DNA of 64,000 nucleotides from Candidatus Propionivibrio dominans (GCA_016709335.1 JADJNC010000003.1:186001-250000); one strand, 5' to 3'. Counted from the first letter of the stretch, positions 27,611 to 39,197 are shown. Numbers and translations: made by a program. The notes: generated from the letters alone by a model not told the origin.

Positions 27611-28648
27611 ATGGCACATCAATCACTGGCCAGCCGGATTCTTCCCAAGCCTCTGCAGGACGATATCGAACGGCAGATCCAACCGCACTTGAGACAGCGT
27701 GCCTCCGGCGACGGGGTGTGCTCGACCAAGACAGCGCGCGAGCGTCGTGGGCACATCCTCGGCACGGTCGCCTGTTTGTGGCAACTGGGCTACCGGATTC
27801 GCAAGCTCGAATCCCTGGACAAACGACACATAGACGCCCTGATGACCCATTGGGAAGCGGAAGGACTGTCGGCAGAGTTTCTTCACAATCGCGCTTCGGT
27901 GCTGCGAACACTGGCAAGTTGGCTGGGCAAGCGGCACCTGGTGGGCGATCTTTCCGACTACTTCCCAAAGGAACGCACCCGGCGCAAGACGTCGACCGAT
28001 GAGGATCTTTCGTGCAAAGGAAAAGGGATCGATCCGATCAAAGTCATTGCCATGGCCCGGACGATTGATGAACGGCTGGCGGCCATGCTGGCCATGCAGC
28101 ACGCGTTCGGGCTGCGGGTCAAGGAATCCATTGAGATTCGTCCGGCCAACTCGGTTGTCGACGGCGGCGATTTTATCGAAGTGTATTCCGGTACCAAGGG
28201 AGGCAAGCTGCGCCGGATTCCGGTCACGGATGATTATCAGCGCACCACCCTGGCGTGGGTACGGCAAGTGGCCGCCGGCGGAAAAACCGGTCGCTTGCGT
28301 TGGACGGACACCACCTGGCGCCAGGCGCAGAACCGCTATTACTACCTGGTGCGCGAACGACTGAGGATTTCAAAGGCTCAATCGGACTTTACGTCGCATG
28401 GATTTCGCCACGGCTATGCGCATAAAGGCTATGAGGACAGGACGGGCCACCCGCCGCCGGTAGTCGTCGAAAAAGGACAGCGTAAGCCGGTACCGCCACC
28501 GGGTCTGGATCGTGAGACGCATGAGCGCGCTTCCTTGGCGGTTTCACGCGCCTTGGGACACGAACGCCTGAGCGCCACCACATCCTATTATGGGACGTAT
28601 GGCCACCGTTTCCGGCGCCGTGGCGGAAAGGTGACGATTAAGCCTTGA
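27611..28648 (+). CDS. Tyrosine recombinase (integrase)
   Basis: 345 aa. The N-terminal half is a SAM-like DNA-binding domain. The catalytic half shows Arg I in FGLRVKESIEI, the HxxR box SHGFRHGYAH, and LGHERLSATTSYYG with the nucleophile tyrosine. AAGGAGA precedes the ATG at 27611; an in-frame start 18 bases earlier lacks a site. Integrases of this type are encoded on betaproteobacterial islands and integrative elements. A proline- and lysine-rich insert (about residues 278-300) lies between the catalytic boxes. It marks the left side of the accessory region. Confidence 0.82.
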   Translation: MAHQSLASRILPKPLQDDIERQIQPHLRQRASGDGVCSTKTARERRGHILGTVACLWQLGYRIRKLESLDKRHIDALMTHWEAEGLSAEFLHNRASVLRTLASWLGKRHLVGDLSDYFPKERTRRKTSTDEDLSCKGKGIDPIKVIAMARTIDERLAAMLAMQHAFGLRVKESIEIRPANSVVDGGDFIEVYSGTKGGKLRRIPVTDDYQRTTLAWVRQVAAGGKTGRLRWTDTTWRQAQNRYYYLVRERLRISKAQSDFTSHGFRHGYAHKGYEDRTGHPPPVVVEKGQRKPVPPPGLDRETHERASLAVSRALGHERLSATTSYYGTYGHRFRRRGGKVTIKP

Positions 28649-28825
28649 TGGGTAGCCTGCGTGCGATTTTCAAACTGTTCCTGTCCATTCTGAAAGGGCG
28701 TCACGCCGTACCCCGTATTCCGTGGTGCAACGATACAGAGCCCGTCCGTTATTGACCGGGCACGAAGCCCTGGCCCGCCAGATCGGTCAGTCTCTTTGCT
28801 TTAATGAAAGACTGGCCAGGCCAGG

Positions 28826-30016
28826 CTAGTCTTTCGCACTCTTGGCGCTTGTATAGGGACAGGCAAAAGGAGGGGGAGAAAACGGTGTGGCGACAGAACG
28901 ATAGAAGTCGTTGTAAGGAGAGTGAATGAGGTAGGTCACAACGATATCGGATCGGCCCATGTCCTGGAGCGCCTTGGCCGCGGCGACTTTGTGCTGGAGC
29001 GATCCCGCATCGCGAACAACCGCTTCGAGTCGAGGAACAAGCGATACGTCTTTCTTGCATGCCAGAACGTTGGCCGCAATATCGGCGGCATTCATGGATT
29101 GAGTCATCACCGGGTTGGACGGACTCAGTTTTCCTGGGGCTATCCCTCTTTCTAGGACCTTCAGCCAGACCTCATTGGGTACTTTTTCCGGGGCAGCCGT
29201 CGCCAAGGTGCGAAGAATTGCAATGTCAATATTTCGCCAAACCAGACCGCCCTGGTAAGGGTCATTGACCGGCAACAAACGGGTTAACAACTCGTTGTGC
29301 TGTGCAAATCGGTTCTTCTGAATCCAGAACAGGAGGGTTTGTTGTTGCAGTTCGTAAATCTTTCCAGAAACCTTGTGACGGAGGCCTTCGACGATTTCTT
29401 CATGTGAAGGGTTATCGAATTTGATGGCCCATCCCGCCATGCGCCAGGTTGAGTTTTGCAGGAAAAAATGCGCCTTGTTTTCGACCTTGGTCAGCGTTTG
29501 ATTATCAAACACCGCGCCGTCCGAGCCTTCGAGGCGTTCATCGGTTTGTTTTCTGAAGCGTTCACTGAAATCGCCCAGGCATTTGTACTGCGGCTTGTCA
29601 CCGTAAAAGCGCTTGCTCTTGATGTAATACTCGGGAGAGGACTTTACCAGCGCCGGGGTGATCAGCGTCATGGTGGAGGTGGTTTCGCAATCCGCCTGAC
29701 GCACTATTCTGAAATACTGGGTTACCGGGACTTCCTGGACAAATGCGAAATATCCACCACTGTCGGCCCGTGAGTTCAGAACTTCAAATCCCTCCTGACC
29801 CGGGATGTTTTCATCGCCGGGCGACGGCTGTAACTGTATTCGCAATTTCGGGTCGATAAAAGCCAGACGTCCGTCGGTGATCTTGCCGGTAACGATGTAC
29901 TCGGCCTCGGCGCGATATACGGGCGGCGACTTGGGCCGATAGTTGGTCCGTTGACCGCCGGTTGAACAGGCGGCGAGGATAACGACCATCGGAAGAAGAA
30001 TGCCCTTCTGGATCAT
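28826..30016 (-). CDS. Lipoprotein of unknown function (396 aa)
   Basis: The N-terminus MIQKGILLPMVVILAACSTG has a clear lipobox (ILAAC), with Cys17 as the lipid site. The rest is a large soluble domain: a beta-rich first half (YIVTGKITDGRLAFIDPKLR), then a helical second half with repeat-like stretches such as VPRLEAVVRDAGSLQHKVAAAKALQDM, which resembles a HEAT-type repeat. I do not recognise the family. The start at 30016 was chosen because the frame upstream of it is the remnant of another gene. Confidence 0.65.
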   Translation of the reverse strand: MIQKGILLPMVVILAACSTGGQRTNYRPKSPPVYRAEAEYIVTGKITDGRLAFIDPKLRIQLQPSPGDENIPGQEGFEVLNSRADSGGYFAFVQEVPVTQYFRIVRQADCETTSTMTLITPALVKSSPEYYIKSKRFYGDKPQYKCLGDFSERFRKQTDERLEGSDGAVFDNQTLTKVENKAHFFLQNSTWRMAGWAIKFDNPSHEEIVEGLRHKVSGKIYELQQQTLLFWIQKNRFAQHNELLTRLLPVNDPYQGGLVWRNIDIAILRTLATAAPEKVPNEVWLKVLERGIAPGKLSPSNPVMTQSMNAADIAANVLACKKDVSLVPRLEAVVRDAGSLQHKVAAAKALQDMGRSDIVVTYLIHSPYNDFYRSVATPFSPPPFACPYTSAKSAKD

Positions 30017-30090
30017 GCAACCAACGATTCCCGTACCGCGATAGTGAGACGCATCAGCAGCAAGCAGGACTCGTGCTGGAAGTATCGCGC

Positions 30091-30300
30091 GACCGGAGGG
30101 GGAGACACACGAAGGGTCTGCGTGACAGACCTCATTCGGATCGACAGGACGGCAATGCCATTCCCCATGGTTGAGCATCTCCAACAGAGACGGAATAAGC
30201 ATTTCTTCGGGGGCGATTACTTGGCCAATACGCTCATGATGGTTCTCAAAATAGTCATTCCATTTTGAAGAAACGCACCATCAATTTCTGGATTTTCTTG
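30091..30300 (-). pseudogene. 5' remnant of the PD-(D/E)XK exonuclease gene (copy C)
   Basis: Bases match 24855-25068 of copy B, covering the first codons and about 45 bases upstream of the start (TTTTGAAGAAACGCA). The start MSVLAK is followed by a stop because one base is missing relative to copy B; the frame then resumes as IPSLLEMLNHGEWHC. The rest of the gene is missing. Confidence 0.75.
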
Positions 30301-30883
30301 GGTTTGGGCTTACACTTTTTATTCGTAGCGAAAACGTTCGTTGATGTGATTCAGATCCTGCCAAAGACGCGCGGTGTCGATACCGATTCGGTCATCGTCA
30401 TTGACACCCTCCGCAAGCAGCGTAGTTCATCGACTATTCGAGCGACACCGTCAGCGACGCAACGCTGACCGAGTGCATCGCGCAAGCCGGAGCAATAATT
30501 CAACGCATCCATGAAGCCTGGCTCAGCATATGAAGTCGGTACACATTCAGCGAACCAACCCTTGAACAGTTCACGGAAAGAACTGTTTAGCGGCCTGCCG
30601 ATCTCAACGGCTCTGCAACAAGAGAGTCAGGATCACCCCGCGCGCAGCCATCAACTCTTCGATGTCCCGGAAGCTGAGGGGTAAAGCGAAAGTACAACCA
30701 GACCGTGCGGCTAATGATCTCAGCAGGGAACCGATGACCGGCATAGTGAGCATGACTGGGATTCATCCGCCAATCCTACCTACCCGCGGCGCCATCCTTA
30801 ACTTGACCGTACCCAAAAGACAAATGACGCCAAAGTCATTTTCCTGATACATTTGGCAACAAACAAAATAATCGAGGGGTGTC
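30301..30883. other. Gap with no convincing gene before the defence cluster
   Basis: No gene is recognised. A reverse-strand stretch near 30335-30400 reads ...GVNDDDRIGIDTARLWQDL..., which looks protein-like but has no start and soon meets stops. It may be another gene scrap. Confidence 0.4.
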
Positions 30884-33800
30884 ATGAGCGACAATCTGTT
30901 TTCCATTTGCGAGCTCCGCCAGGACGTTCTGCAAGGGGCTTTGCGTGAAAGTGATTTCGCTGCCGATTTATCCCAGGTTCTCAGGGGCGAGGCGCCGGAC
31001 GAATACAGGCTTCCTGATCGCTTCTTTGCCAACACTTACCCGACCAAAGGGCTGAAAAGCATCCTCAAGCTGGTCGCCCTGCGGGTCATGGGACGGCCAG
31101 AACAGGTGGGGGCCATCTTCCGTCTCGATACCCAGTTTGGCGGCGGCAAAACACACCCTGATCGCCCTGGCTCACGCCATGCGCGGGCTGTCCGGGGTTG
31201 CCGAGGCGGATGAGTTTCTGGAGCCCGATCTACAGCCTACGACGCCCGTCCTCATTGCGGCCTTCGACGGCGAGAACGCCGACCCGGCCAACGGCCGCAA
31301 ACTCAATGACACCATTCGCGCCTACACCCCCTGGGGTGAACTCGCTTTTGCACTGGCCGGCGAAGCCGGTTATCAGCTCGTTGAAGCCAGCGACAAGGAA
31401 GGCATTGCTCCCGGCGCCGACACCCTGCGTGAACTGCTCGGCCAGCAACCTGCCCTGATCCTGATCGACGAAGTCGCGCCCTACCTGCGCAAGGTTTCCG
31501 GTCGCAACGCCCAACGCGCCGGCGAACAACTTCTCGCCTTCATGACCTCACTGATGAAAGCCGTCGAAAGCTCGCCGAATGCCGCACTGGTGTTCACTCT
31601 GGCCGTCGGGCGCGATGGCAAGGCCAGCGATGCCTACAGCCGCGAAACGCAGGACATAGCCGCCTTCTTTGCCGAAGCCGAAAGCGTATCGGCGCGTAAA
31701 GCCACAGTCATCGACCCGACCGAAGACGACGAAACCGTCAAGGTCGTCTGTCGCCGACTTTTCGCCTGCATCGACCGGCAAAAGGCCGCCACCGTCGTCG
31801 CCGACTACAAGGCCGCCTGGGATGCCAATCGTGACAGCCTGCCGCCAGCGCCAGCCCAGGATCGGCGGGTTGAGGAGTTCGAAGCCGGTTATCCGCTGCA
31901 TCCCGAACTGGTCAAAGTCCTCACCCAGAAGACCGGAACCCTCGGCAACTTCCAGCGAGTGCGCGGCATGCTTCGCCTTCTTGCGCGAACGGTTGCCCGC
32001 TTGTGGCAAACCCGTCCGGCCGACGCCTATGCCGTCCATACCCACCATATTGACCTGGGCTTCGACCCCATCCGGCTCGAACTGATTACCCGCCTCAAGC
32101 AGGACATCTACGTCCCGGCCATCAGGGCTGAAATCGCCAACGGCGAACAGACCCCGGCGCTCGCCGAGCAACTGGACAATGGCCCCTTCAAAGGCCTGCC
32201 CACCTACGGCTCCTACGTTGCCCGCTGTGCCTTCATGCACACCCTGGCGTTCAACGATGCGCTGCGTGGCCTCAATGCGGAGGAACTGCGCTACGCCATC
32301 CTCAGTCCCGGCACCGACATCGCCTTTGTCGACGACGCCCGCAAACGCTTCGTTGCCGACTCAGCCTACCTCGACGACAAGCCCGGCGCGCCGCTGCGTT
32401 TCCTTGCCGAGGCCAACCTCACCCAGATCATCCGCCGCGAAGAAACCAATATCGACCGGGAGGAAGCGCGCAGCAAGCTCAATGCCTACATCCGCGAACT
32501 CTTCGCCGGCCCGGCGCTGAACCTCATTCCATTCGCTGCCGGCCCGCACGACGTGCCGGATGATGACGGCAGCGGCAAGCCCTACCTCGTCATGCTGGGC
32601 TATGAAGCCTGCCCAACTGCTCGGCGAAGCCATCCGCCTTGATCCGCTGGTCGAAAAAATATTTCTGCACAAGGGCGCCAGCGGCGACTGGCGGCACAAC
32701 CGCAACAACCTCGTTTTTCTGCTCGCCGACGCGGCGGGCATTCCTAACATGAAGGCCAGGATGTTGCGTAATCTGGCCCTCGACTCACTGCGGGCGCCGG
32801 GCAAACTCAAGGATTTGGCCGACTATCAAGTGGCTAAGCTGCACGAAGAATTCGAGGTCTCCAAACAGCGCCTGGCGCTGGCCGTCCAGCAGTGTTACCG
32901 GCATATTTTCTACCCCTCGCGCAACCGCCTGGAGGGGATCTCCTGCGATCTGGCGCATACCGTAGTCGATATCCAGACCGCCTCGGATCGACCGGGCGAC
33001 GGTCAAAAGCAGGTGGTCACCCAGTTGCAGAACGCGGCCAAGCTTCGCTTGCCGACAGATCAGCCGGATTCGCCGGTCTACGTCCGCGACCGCACCCCGC
33101 TCAAGAAGGGACAGATCACCACGGCCGCCCTGCGCAACGAGTTTCGCCAGGATCCCTCGCTGCCAATGCTGGTCGGCGACGAGGTCTTCATCAAGGGGAT
33201 TCGCCAGGGCATCGACCAGGAGGTTTACATCTACCGCTCCGGCGACCTGCTGCGCGGCAAGGGCGACCCGCATGCCGAAATCCGGTCGACGAGCAGTCGT
33301 TCGTTTTCACCCTGACCTATGCCATTGAACACAACCTGTGGCCGCGCCCCCGAAGCGAAGACAACACCGCCCCCCGACATAATTCCTGGCAGCGGGCAGG
33401 GCGATAACGCGAACGTCACGCCCGGCATCATCTACCCCTTGCCCGGACAAAAAACACCACTGTCAGCCCGATCCCCCAACGTCGTCGAAGCCGAAGATGT
33501 CCTAAAAGCAGCGCTGACCCAGGTTTTCGAGCGGGCCCAGAAAAATGGCGTCAAGGCCCTGGCCAGAATTGTCATTCGTCCTTTCGACAAATCCGATGCA
33601 CTCAAGCTCCTGCCCTTGGTCAAGTCGGTTCCCAACGCCAGCAAGCAAGTCGAACTTAGCGTATCCTTCGAGACCTCCACCGGCTCCACCGCCCACATCG
33701 AATTCAAGGGCGATCTTGAAGATGCCACATCGCTCAAGGATTACCTCGAAGCGCAACTCCGGGTCGCTTCCGAAAGCGATGCGGCGGTAAGCTATTCGCT

Positions 33801-33918
33801 GGAATTCAACCCGCCCCTGGCCGTTCAGGGGCCGTCGGCCGATGGGCTGATCCAGCGGCTGACGCGCCTGGTATCCCCGGCCGCCCATGTCGTCGCTACG
33901 GCTACTGAAGAATCCTGA
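30884..33918 (+). pseudogene. DUF499-type ATPase of a defence cluster, broken by several frameshifts
   Basis: Joined frames give about 1,000 residues, the usual size for DUF499 proteins. It starts MSDNLFSICELRQDVLQGAL and shows Walker A QFGGGKTHT, except that two bases are missing in an ACACAC run at 31151-31156. Walker B LILIDEVAPYLRK follows, then a long helical region. Further shifts occur near 32605-32612, near 33290 and near 33395, before a C-terminal domain (VLKAALTQVFERAQKNGVKA). DUF499 ATPases belong to phage-defence-associated clusters with DUF1156 methylases. As written the gene cannot make one protein. Sequencing error in simple repeats is an alternative to true decay. Confidence 0.7.
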
Positions 33919-33928
33919 GGAACTCGCC

Positions 33929-34414
33929 ATGAGCAAGGTCACGAATCTGCAAAATCTGCGCAAACCCCTGCCTTCCACCCTCCCGCATTACGAAATGCGC
34001 GCCCGGCGCCTGCACGGGTCCGATAGCGAAATCGAGCTATGGCAACTCCCGGCCAGCGCCACGCCGCACATCAAACAGCCTACTTATGTCGCCGGTTTGC
34101 GCGGGCGCAATCTGTCCCTGATCGAGCACCGCCTGCTGCGCCGGCTCAAGGCCTGCCGAATCGACATCGCCGACTTGCCTGCCTTCGATGCTTTGCGCGT
34201 CGCTATCGACGAAGAGATGGCCATCAACCTCGGCTTGCTCTTCCGCGCGCTGGCGCCCATGCGCAATCGCGAGCACATGGCGTCGGTCGCTGCCGGCATC
34301 GAAGAGATGAGCAAGGAAGAAGCCGGCTACTGGCTGGGGATGGCCATGCACCGCAAAAATCCCCGTCGCGTGCTGATGGCCCTGCGCTTCCTGCTCATCG
34401 ACCCAAGCCGCTGA
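33929..34414 (+). CDS. Conserved 161-aa protein of the defence cluster
   Basis: It begins MSKVTNLQNLRKPLPSTLPH and has a basic N-terminal third (YEMRARRLHGSDSEIELWQL), then a helical C-terminal half (EEMAINLGLLFRALAPMRNR). GAGGAAC precedes the ATG, and the gene starts 10 bases after the DUF499 reading frame ends. No function is known to me. Position between the ATPase and an ATP-binding regulator implies it belongs to the system. Confidence 0.65.
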   Translation: MSKVTNLQNLRKPLPSTLPHYEMRARRLHGSDSEIELWQLPASATPHIKQPTYVAGLRGRNLSLIEHRLLRRLKACRIDIADLPAFDALRVAIDEEMAINLGLLFRALAPMRNREHMASVAAGIEEMSKEEAGYWLGMAMHRKNPRRVLMALRFLLIDPSR

Positions 34415-34428
34415 CAGCGGACGCACGC

Positions 34429-36162
34429 ATGCCCGACAAGAACCAGATCGTTGAATTGCTCGCCCGGCTTGAGCATTGCACTGCCGACGCACTGGAAGGG
34501 CAGGATCTCGATTTCAAGGAGTGGAGCATACGCAGCCGCAAGGACGCCATTGACCTGATGATCGAAATGGCCGTGTGCCTGGCCAATGGCGGTGGCGGCA
34601 CCGTGGTGTTCGGCGTGCGCGACAAGGTGGTCGGACGTGCGCAAGCCATCGTCGGCGTGCCGCCCGAGCTCGACATCAATCAGCTTACCCGTGCCGTCTA
34701 CGATGAAACCGACCCCAAGCTGACGCCGGAATTTGAAGCCCTGGCCGTTCCCGAAGGCAGCGGGCGGCTGTTGCTGATGCACGTGCGCGGCCCGCTCAAG
34801 CCCTACACCGACAGCGCCGGGCGTGGCAAGATTCGCTTCGGCAAGGACTGCATGCCGCTCACCGGCAGCCGCAGGGCGAGCCTGCTGGTGGAGACGGGCC
34901 AGGCCGACCAGACCGCCGTTACTGTGGATGGCCCTATCACCGAACAGCTCTCCGCCGCCGCGCTGGAAATACTACGTGACATCGCCCGCCAGGAAAACGC
35001 CCCGGCCGACCTGTTGCAACAGCCCGACCTCGATCTGCTCGGCAGCCTGGGCGTTCTGGCCGATGGCCGGCTGACCCGGGCCGGACTGTTTCTCGCCGGC
35101 AACGAACGCGCCTTGCGCCAGCACCTGCCCAACTACGCGTGGACGCACCTGCGCATGCTCAGCGACACCGATTACCGGGATCGCGCCGACGGCTACCACG
35201 CCTTGCCGCAGGCGCTGACTCGCCTGGAAGAGCGGATCAACGCCGACAACCCGATCACCACCGTCGAATTGGGGCTCTATCATTTCGAGTATCGCAGCTA
35301 CCCGGCGCGCGCCCTGCGCGAAGCACTGATGAATGCGCTGTGCCACGCCGACTTCACGCTCGCCAGCCCGATTCTGGTCAAACAGTTTCCTGAACGTCTG
35401 ACCATCACCAACCCCGGCGGGCTGATCGGCGGCATCACCCCGGCCAACATCCTCAACCATGCCCCGGTGGCGCGCAATCCCCTGCTGGTCGCCGCGCTCG
35501 CCCGCTTGCGCCTGGTCAACCGCAGCAACCTCGGCGTTAACCGCATGTTCGAAGCGATGCTCATCGAGGGCAAGTCACCGCCCAGCATCGAAGACATCGG
35601 CAGTGCCGTACGCACCCAGTTTGTCCGGCAGGACGTGCAGCCGGCGTTCCGCGCCTTCATCGCCGACGAAGGCCACCACGGGCGCTTGCTCAGCGTCACC
35701 CAACTTCTGGTGCTGACGCATCTGCTGGCGCACCGCGAAGCCGACACCGCTACGCTGGCCGCACTCGCGCAGCGGGAAGAAAGTGTTTTGCTCACGGTGC
35801 TCGACGACATGGCGCGCCAGTCCGGCTATCTCGAACGTGGCGGCAGCGGGCGCGGAACCTGGTGGCGCCTGGCGCCGCACCTGCACCGGCAACTGGCCGG
35901 CCCGGGCCACCCTGAACGCGACGGGCGCCTGGACTGGGAAGCCGCAAAAACACGCGTACTCTCGGTTCTCATGGAGCGCGCAAAACGGCGCGAGCCGGGG
36001 CTGACCAACAGTGACCTTCGGCAGATAACGGGCCTGTCGCGTCGCCACGCACTACGCCTGATGCACCAGTTGCAGCAGGAAAACCCGGCGATCCAGCCGC
36101 CGGGGCGGGGACGTTTTGCCGCCTGGCACTGGCAGAGCACCGGCAATGGACAGGCGCAATGA
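34429..36162 (+). CDS. AlbA_2/Schlafen-type ATP-binding protein with C-terminal winged helices
   Basis: 577 aa. The N-terminal AlbA_2 domain includes LEGQDLDFKEWSIRSRKDAI and LANGGGGTVVFGV (about residues 20-62). A GHKL-like ATPase half follows, with ALREALMNALCHADF (N-box) and LTITNPGGLIGG (G-box). The C-terminal 160 residues carry two HTH-like segments, the last in GLTNSDLRQITGLSRRHALR. Such proteins are often regulators or nucleases in defence loci. The reading frame is intact, unlike its large neighbours. The ATG at 34429 is 12 bases after the previous stop. Confidence 0.75.
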   Translation: MPDKNQIVELLARLEHCTADALEGQDLDFKEWSIRSRKDAIDLMIEMAVCLANGGGGTVVFGVRDKVVGRAQAIVGVPPELDINQLTRAVYDETDPKLTPEFEALAVPEGSGRLLLMHVRGPLKPYTDSAGRGKIRFGKDCMPLTGSRRASLLVETGQADQTAVTVDGPITEQLSAAALEILRDIARQENAPADLLQQPDLDLLGSLGVLADGRLTRAGLFLAGNERALRQHLPNYAWTHLRMLSDTDYRDRADGYHALPQALTRLEERINADNPITTVELGLYHFEYRSYPARALREALMNALCHADFTLASPILVKQFPERLTITNPGGLIGGITPANILNHAPVARNPLLVAALARLRLVNRSNLGVNRMFEAMLIEGKSPPSIEDIGSAVRTQFVRQDVQPAFRAFIADEGHHGRLLSVTQLLVLTHLLAHREADTATLAALAQREESVLLTVLDDMARQSGYLERGGSGRGTWWRLAPHLHRQLAGPGHPERDGRLDWEAAKTRVLSVLMERAKRREPGLTNSDLRQITGLSRRHALRLMHQLQQENPAIQPPGRGRFAAWHWQSTGNGQAQ

Positions 36163-36169
36163 GCGCGGC

Positions 36170-36211
36170 CATTCAATGGCGCATTGAATGATTCCAATGC
36201 GCCATTCAATG
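36170..36211. promoter_or_regulatory. Palindrome cluster upstream of the methylase gene
   Basis: CATTCAATG (36170-36178), CATTGAATG (36182-36190) and again CATTCAATG (36203-36211) alternate, and a fourth, weaker copy (GATTCAATGA) is at 36221. The arms can form alternative hairpins or be a repeated operator. They lie 62 bases before the methylase start and just after a gene with HTH domains. Confidence 0.5.
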
Positions 36212-36272
36212 CGCCGAGCCGATTCAATGACCCATTGCGGCCTCACTGACAAGAAATACAGAGAAAGTCCAA

Positions 36273-39170
36273 ATGACCCGTCGATTGATTGAAAGCTGGC
36301 TGCCGATTGCCGCGCTGGGCATCGAAAGCCTGCGTGAGCGTACGCCGATGACGCCGTTCCGCGCCTAATCGCTGCATCGTCTGGTGGGCGCGCCGCCCGC
36401 TTGTTGCATCCCGCGCAGCGATTTTGGCTTCGCTGCTGCCGGCCGACGCCGATCAGGCGCAGTTCATGCAGATGCTGGGGATACATGGCGATCCGATGGC
36501 GTCACGTCGTCGAATCGATGCTGCACGACGCAAAGGTGAGCGCTTCGAGGGGGAAGCCTATAGCTATTCACGAGCATTTACATACGTTCCCAACGAAATA
36601 GATCGCGCATGGTTTGCACAATCCCAAAAATCACTCGGGATCGAATCAGCCTCTGTGCTAGACCCCACAGCAGGTGGCGGCGCCATCCCCATTGAGAGTG
36701 TACGACTGGGGCTAAAAACGTATGGTAACGATCTGAACCCGGTCGCCTCAATTATCGAATGGGCGACAATTGCATTCCCGCAGGCCCATGGCCTGTTGGT
36801 CAAACGCGAATTCGAGCGCATTACAGCCGAATTCTTGAAGCGTAGAGAAGAACGGCTGCTGTCATTTTTCCCCGAAGAGCCTGAAACAGCCTCCATCCCC
36901 ACAAACTACATTTGGGCACGCACTGTTCGCTGCCCCCATTGCGAAGGAATCGTTCGGCTGTCTCCGAACTGGCGCCTGGCCCCCGATGGAACCGGAATAC
37001 GGCTTGATCCGCAGAACGGTACCGGCCCCGGCGACTCCAACCGGCGTGTCCAGTTCAACATCGTTGACAAGGCGAGCGATCAATCGACCGGCACGGTTAG
37101 CGGCGGCGACGCGACTTGCCCATTTGACGATTGCCGACGCCTTATTGCCAGCGACCACATCAAGACCGAGGCTCAAGCCGGTCGCATGGGCGAACAACTC
37201 TACGCAGTGGTATATAAGAAGCGAACGATTACGGGCTATACCAAGGCGGGCAAAGGAAAGGAAAAGTGGATACGCGCTTACCGTGCGCCAAGACCTGAAG
37301 ACGATGTTTCTCAGGAACTGGCCGATGTCTTGGTGGAAAAATTGCCCGAGTGGGAGGCTCTGGATATGGTGCCGAGCGAGCGAGTGCCTGAGGACATCAA
37401 CGATGACCGCCCCATCCAATATGGAATGCCGCTTTGGCGCGATTTTTTCACCACGCCAGCTACTCGGTCACTGCACTGCGGTCGAAGTTTTCCGTCAGTT
37501 AATTGATGAGGAAAAGGCAGCAGGAAGATGGACTGACGTGATCGCAGCGGCCTTTTGCTACCTCTCTTTCTCCCTCGACAAGCTACGCGACTACAACTCG
37601 CGCATGTCCCGCTGGCACGTCAACCGCGAGGTAATGGTCAATACCTTCGACCGCCACGACTTTGCCTTCAAATGGTCTTACGCCGAAATGGCTCCGCTCA
37701 TCGTCGGCCTCGGCTACGACTGGGCCATCGAGCAGACCGCCAAATGCATCGGCGAACTGGTCGCCCTCGTTCGCCCCGATGCCGCCGCCACGGCCAGCGG
37801 CCAGCCCGGCTTCGATTTCACCGGTGAGGCCACAGCCTTCGTGCCGCCACCGGTAACGCTGACCTGCAAATCCGGCGACAGCCTCGACCACATTGCCGAT
37901 GCATCCATCGACTGCGTGGTGATGGACCCGCCGTACTACGACAACGTGATGTACGCGGAGCTGTCGGACTTCTTCTACGTCTGGCTCAAGCGCACCGCCG
38001 GCTACGTCTATCCCGAACTCTTCCGCCGCACGCTGACCGACAAGGAGAACGAGGCGGTGGCCAACCCGGCCAAGTTCAAGGGACTTACTGGCAAAAGCGG
38101 AGGAGCCAAGGCGCTGGCCGGACGCGATTACCAGCACCGCATGGCGGCCATTTTCAGCGAGATGCGCCGGGTGCTGAAACCGGACGGCATCATGACGCTG
38201 ATGTTCACGCACAAGGCCACGGGCGCCTGGGATGCACTGACCAAAGGCTTGATGGAGGCCGATTTCATGATCACCGCCTCGTGGCCGATTAACACCGAGG
38301 CGGAAGGCAGCCTGCACATCAAGGACAAGTCGGCGGCCAACTCGACGATTTTCCTGGTCTGCCGGCCGCGCCCGCAAAAGGATGACGAAACGCTTCCAGG
38401 CCGGCGGCATCCGTGGCGTCGACCTCTACCTCTCCTGTTTCGGCCCGGCGCTGGAAGCCTTCTCGCAGCACTGGCCGCTCAAGCGCGGTACGCCACGCCA
38501 GGATGTCGAGCAGATGCGACGCAAGAAACGGCAGAGCGAGATGTTCCAGGAGGAATACGACCCCTACGCCGTTACCCCGGAAGATGCGCTCGACGTGGCG
38601 CGGCGCGAAGTGAAGGACTGGCGCCTGCACCAGCTCACCCACGTACAGCGCAACGTCGAACTGGATAACCTGACCAGTTGGTTTGTGCTGGCTTGGGACG
38701 CTTTCCAGGCGCCGATTTTTCCCTACGACGAAGCCAATCGTCTGGCCAAGGTCTGCGGTATCGACCTCGACCGCGAGGTGGTCGGCAAGCTGGCCGAGAA
38801 GAAGGCCTCCGACCTGGTGCTGTGGGATAGCGTCACCCGTTCCGCCAAGGGTTCGCTTGGCTTGCCCGACGGCCGCGATTCGATGCTCGATGCCCTGCAC
38901 CAGTTGGCCAGGGCAGCGCGCGCCCATTCTCTGGAAGCGGCCAACGAGCTATTGGCCAAGTATCAGTTGGCCACCGAGCCGACTTTCCTGGTCGCGCTGG
39001 AGGCGGTGCTGGAAGTGCTGCCCGTCGGCAAGGGCTGGAGCGGTTTCGACCTGCCCGATGCCGCGCAAGGCGCCGGCGCCGACTTCGACGCGCTGGAAAA
39101 CCTGCGCCGTCTGGCGCTGGCCGAAGCCGTCGCCGAGCCGGAGCAGTTGAAGATTTGGCAGGAGGTTTAA
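36273..39170 (+). pseudogene. DUF1156-type adenine-specific DNA methylase, broken by frameshifts and an internal deletion
   Basis: The first frame reads MTRRLIESWLPIAALGIESL, the DUF1156 start, and stops at 36368. A one-base shift restores NRCIVWWARRPL. Motif I follows (LDPTAGGGAIPIES), then a zinc-ribbon-like CPHC...CPFDDC region. A second shift sits at a six-T run (37443-37448), and motif IV DPPYYDNVMYAEL is at about 37925-37960. A third break near 38385 skips a piece expected between RPQKDDE and FQAGGIRGVDLYL, so real deletion is likely. The rest, to 39170, is a helical tail. In the family it modifies host DNA for self-recognition. Probably inactive. Confidence 0.7.
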
Positions 39171-39197
39171 GGCGCCAGCGCCTGATTCCGCACCACC

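Noticed and set aside
34429..36162. Classical two-component sensor kinase
   Set aside because: The ATPase half is GHKL-like, but there is no phospho-accepting H-box and the N-terminus is an AlbA_2 domain.
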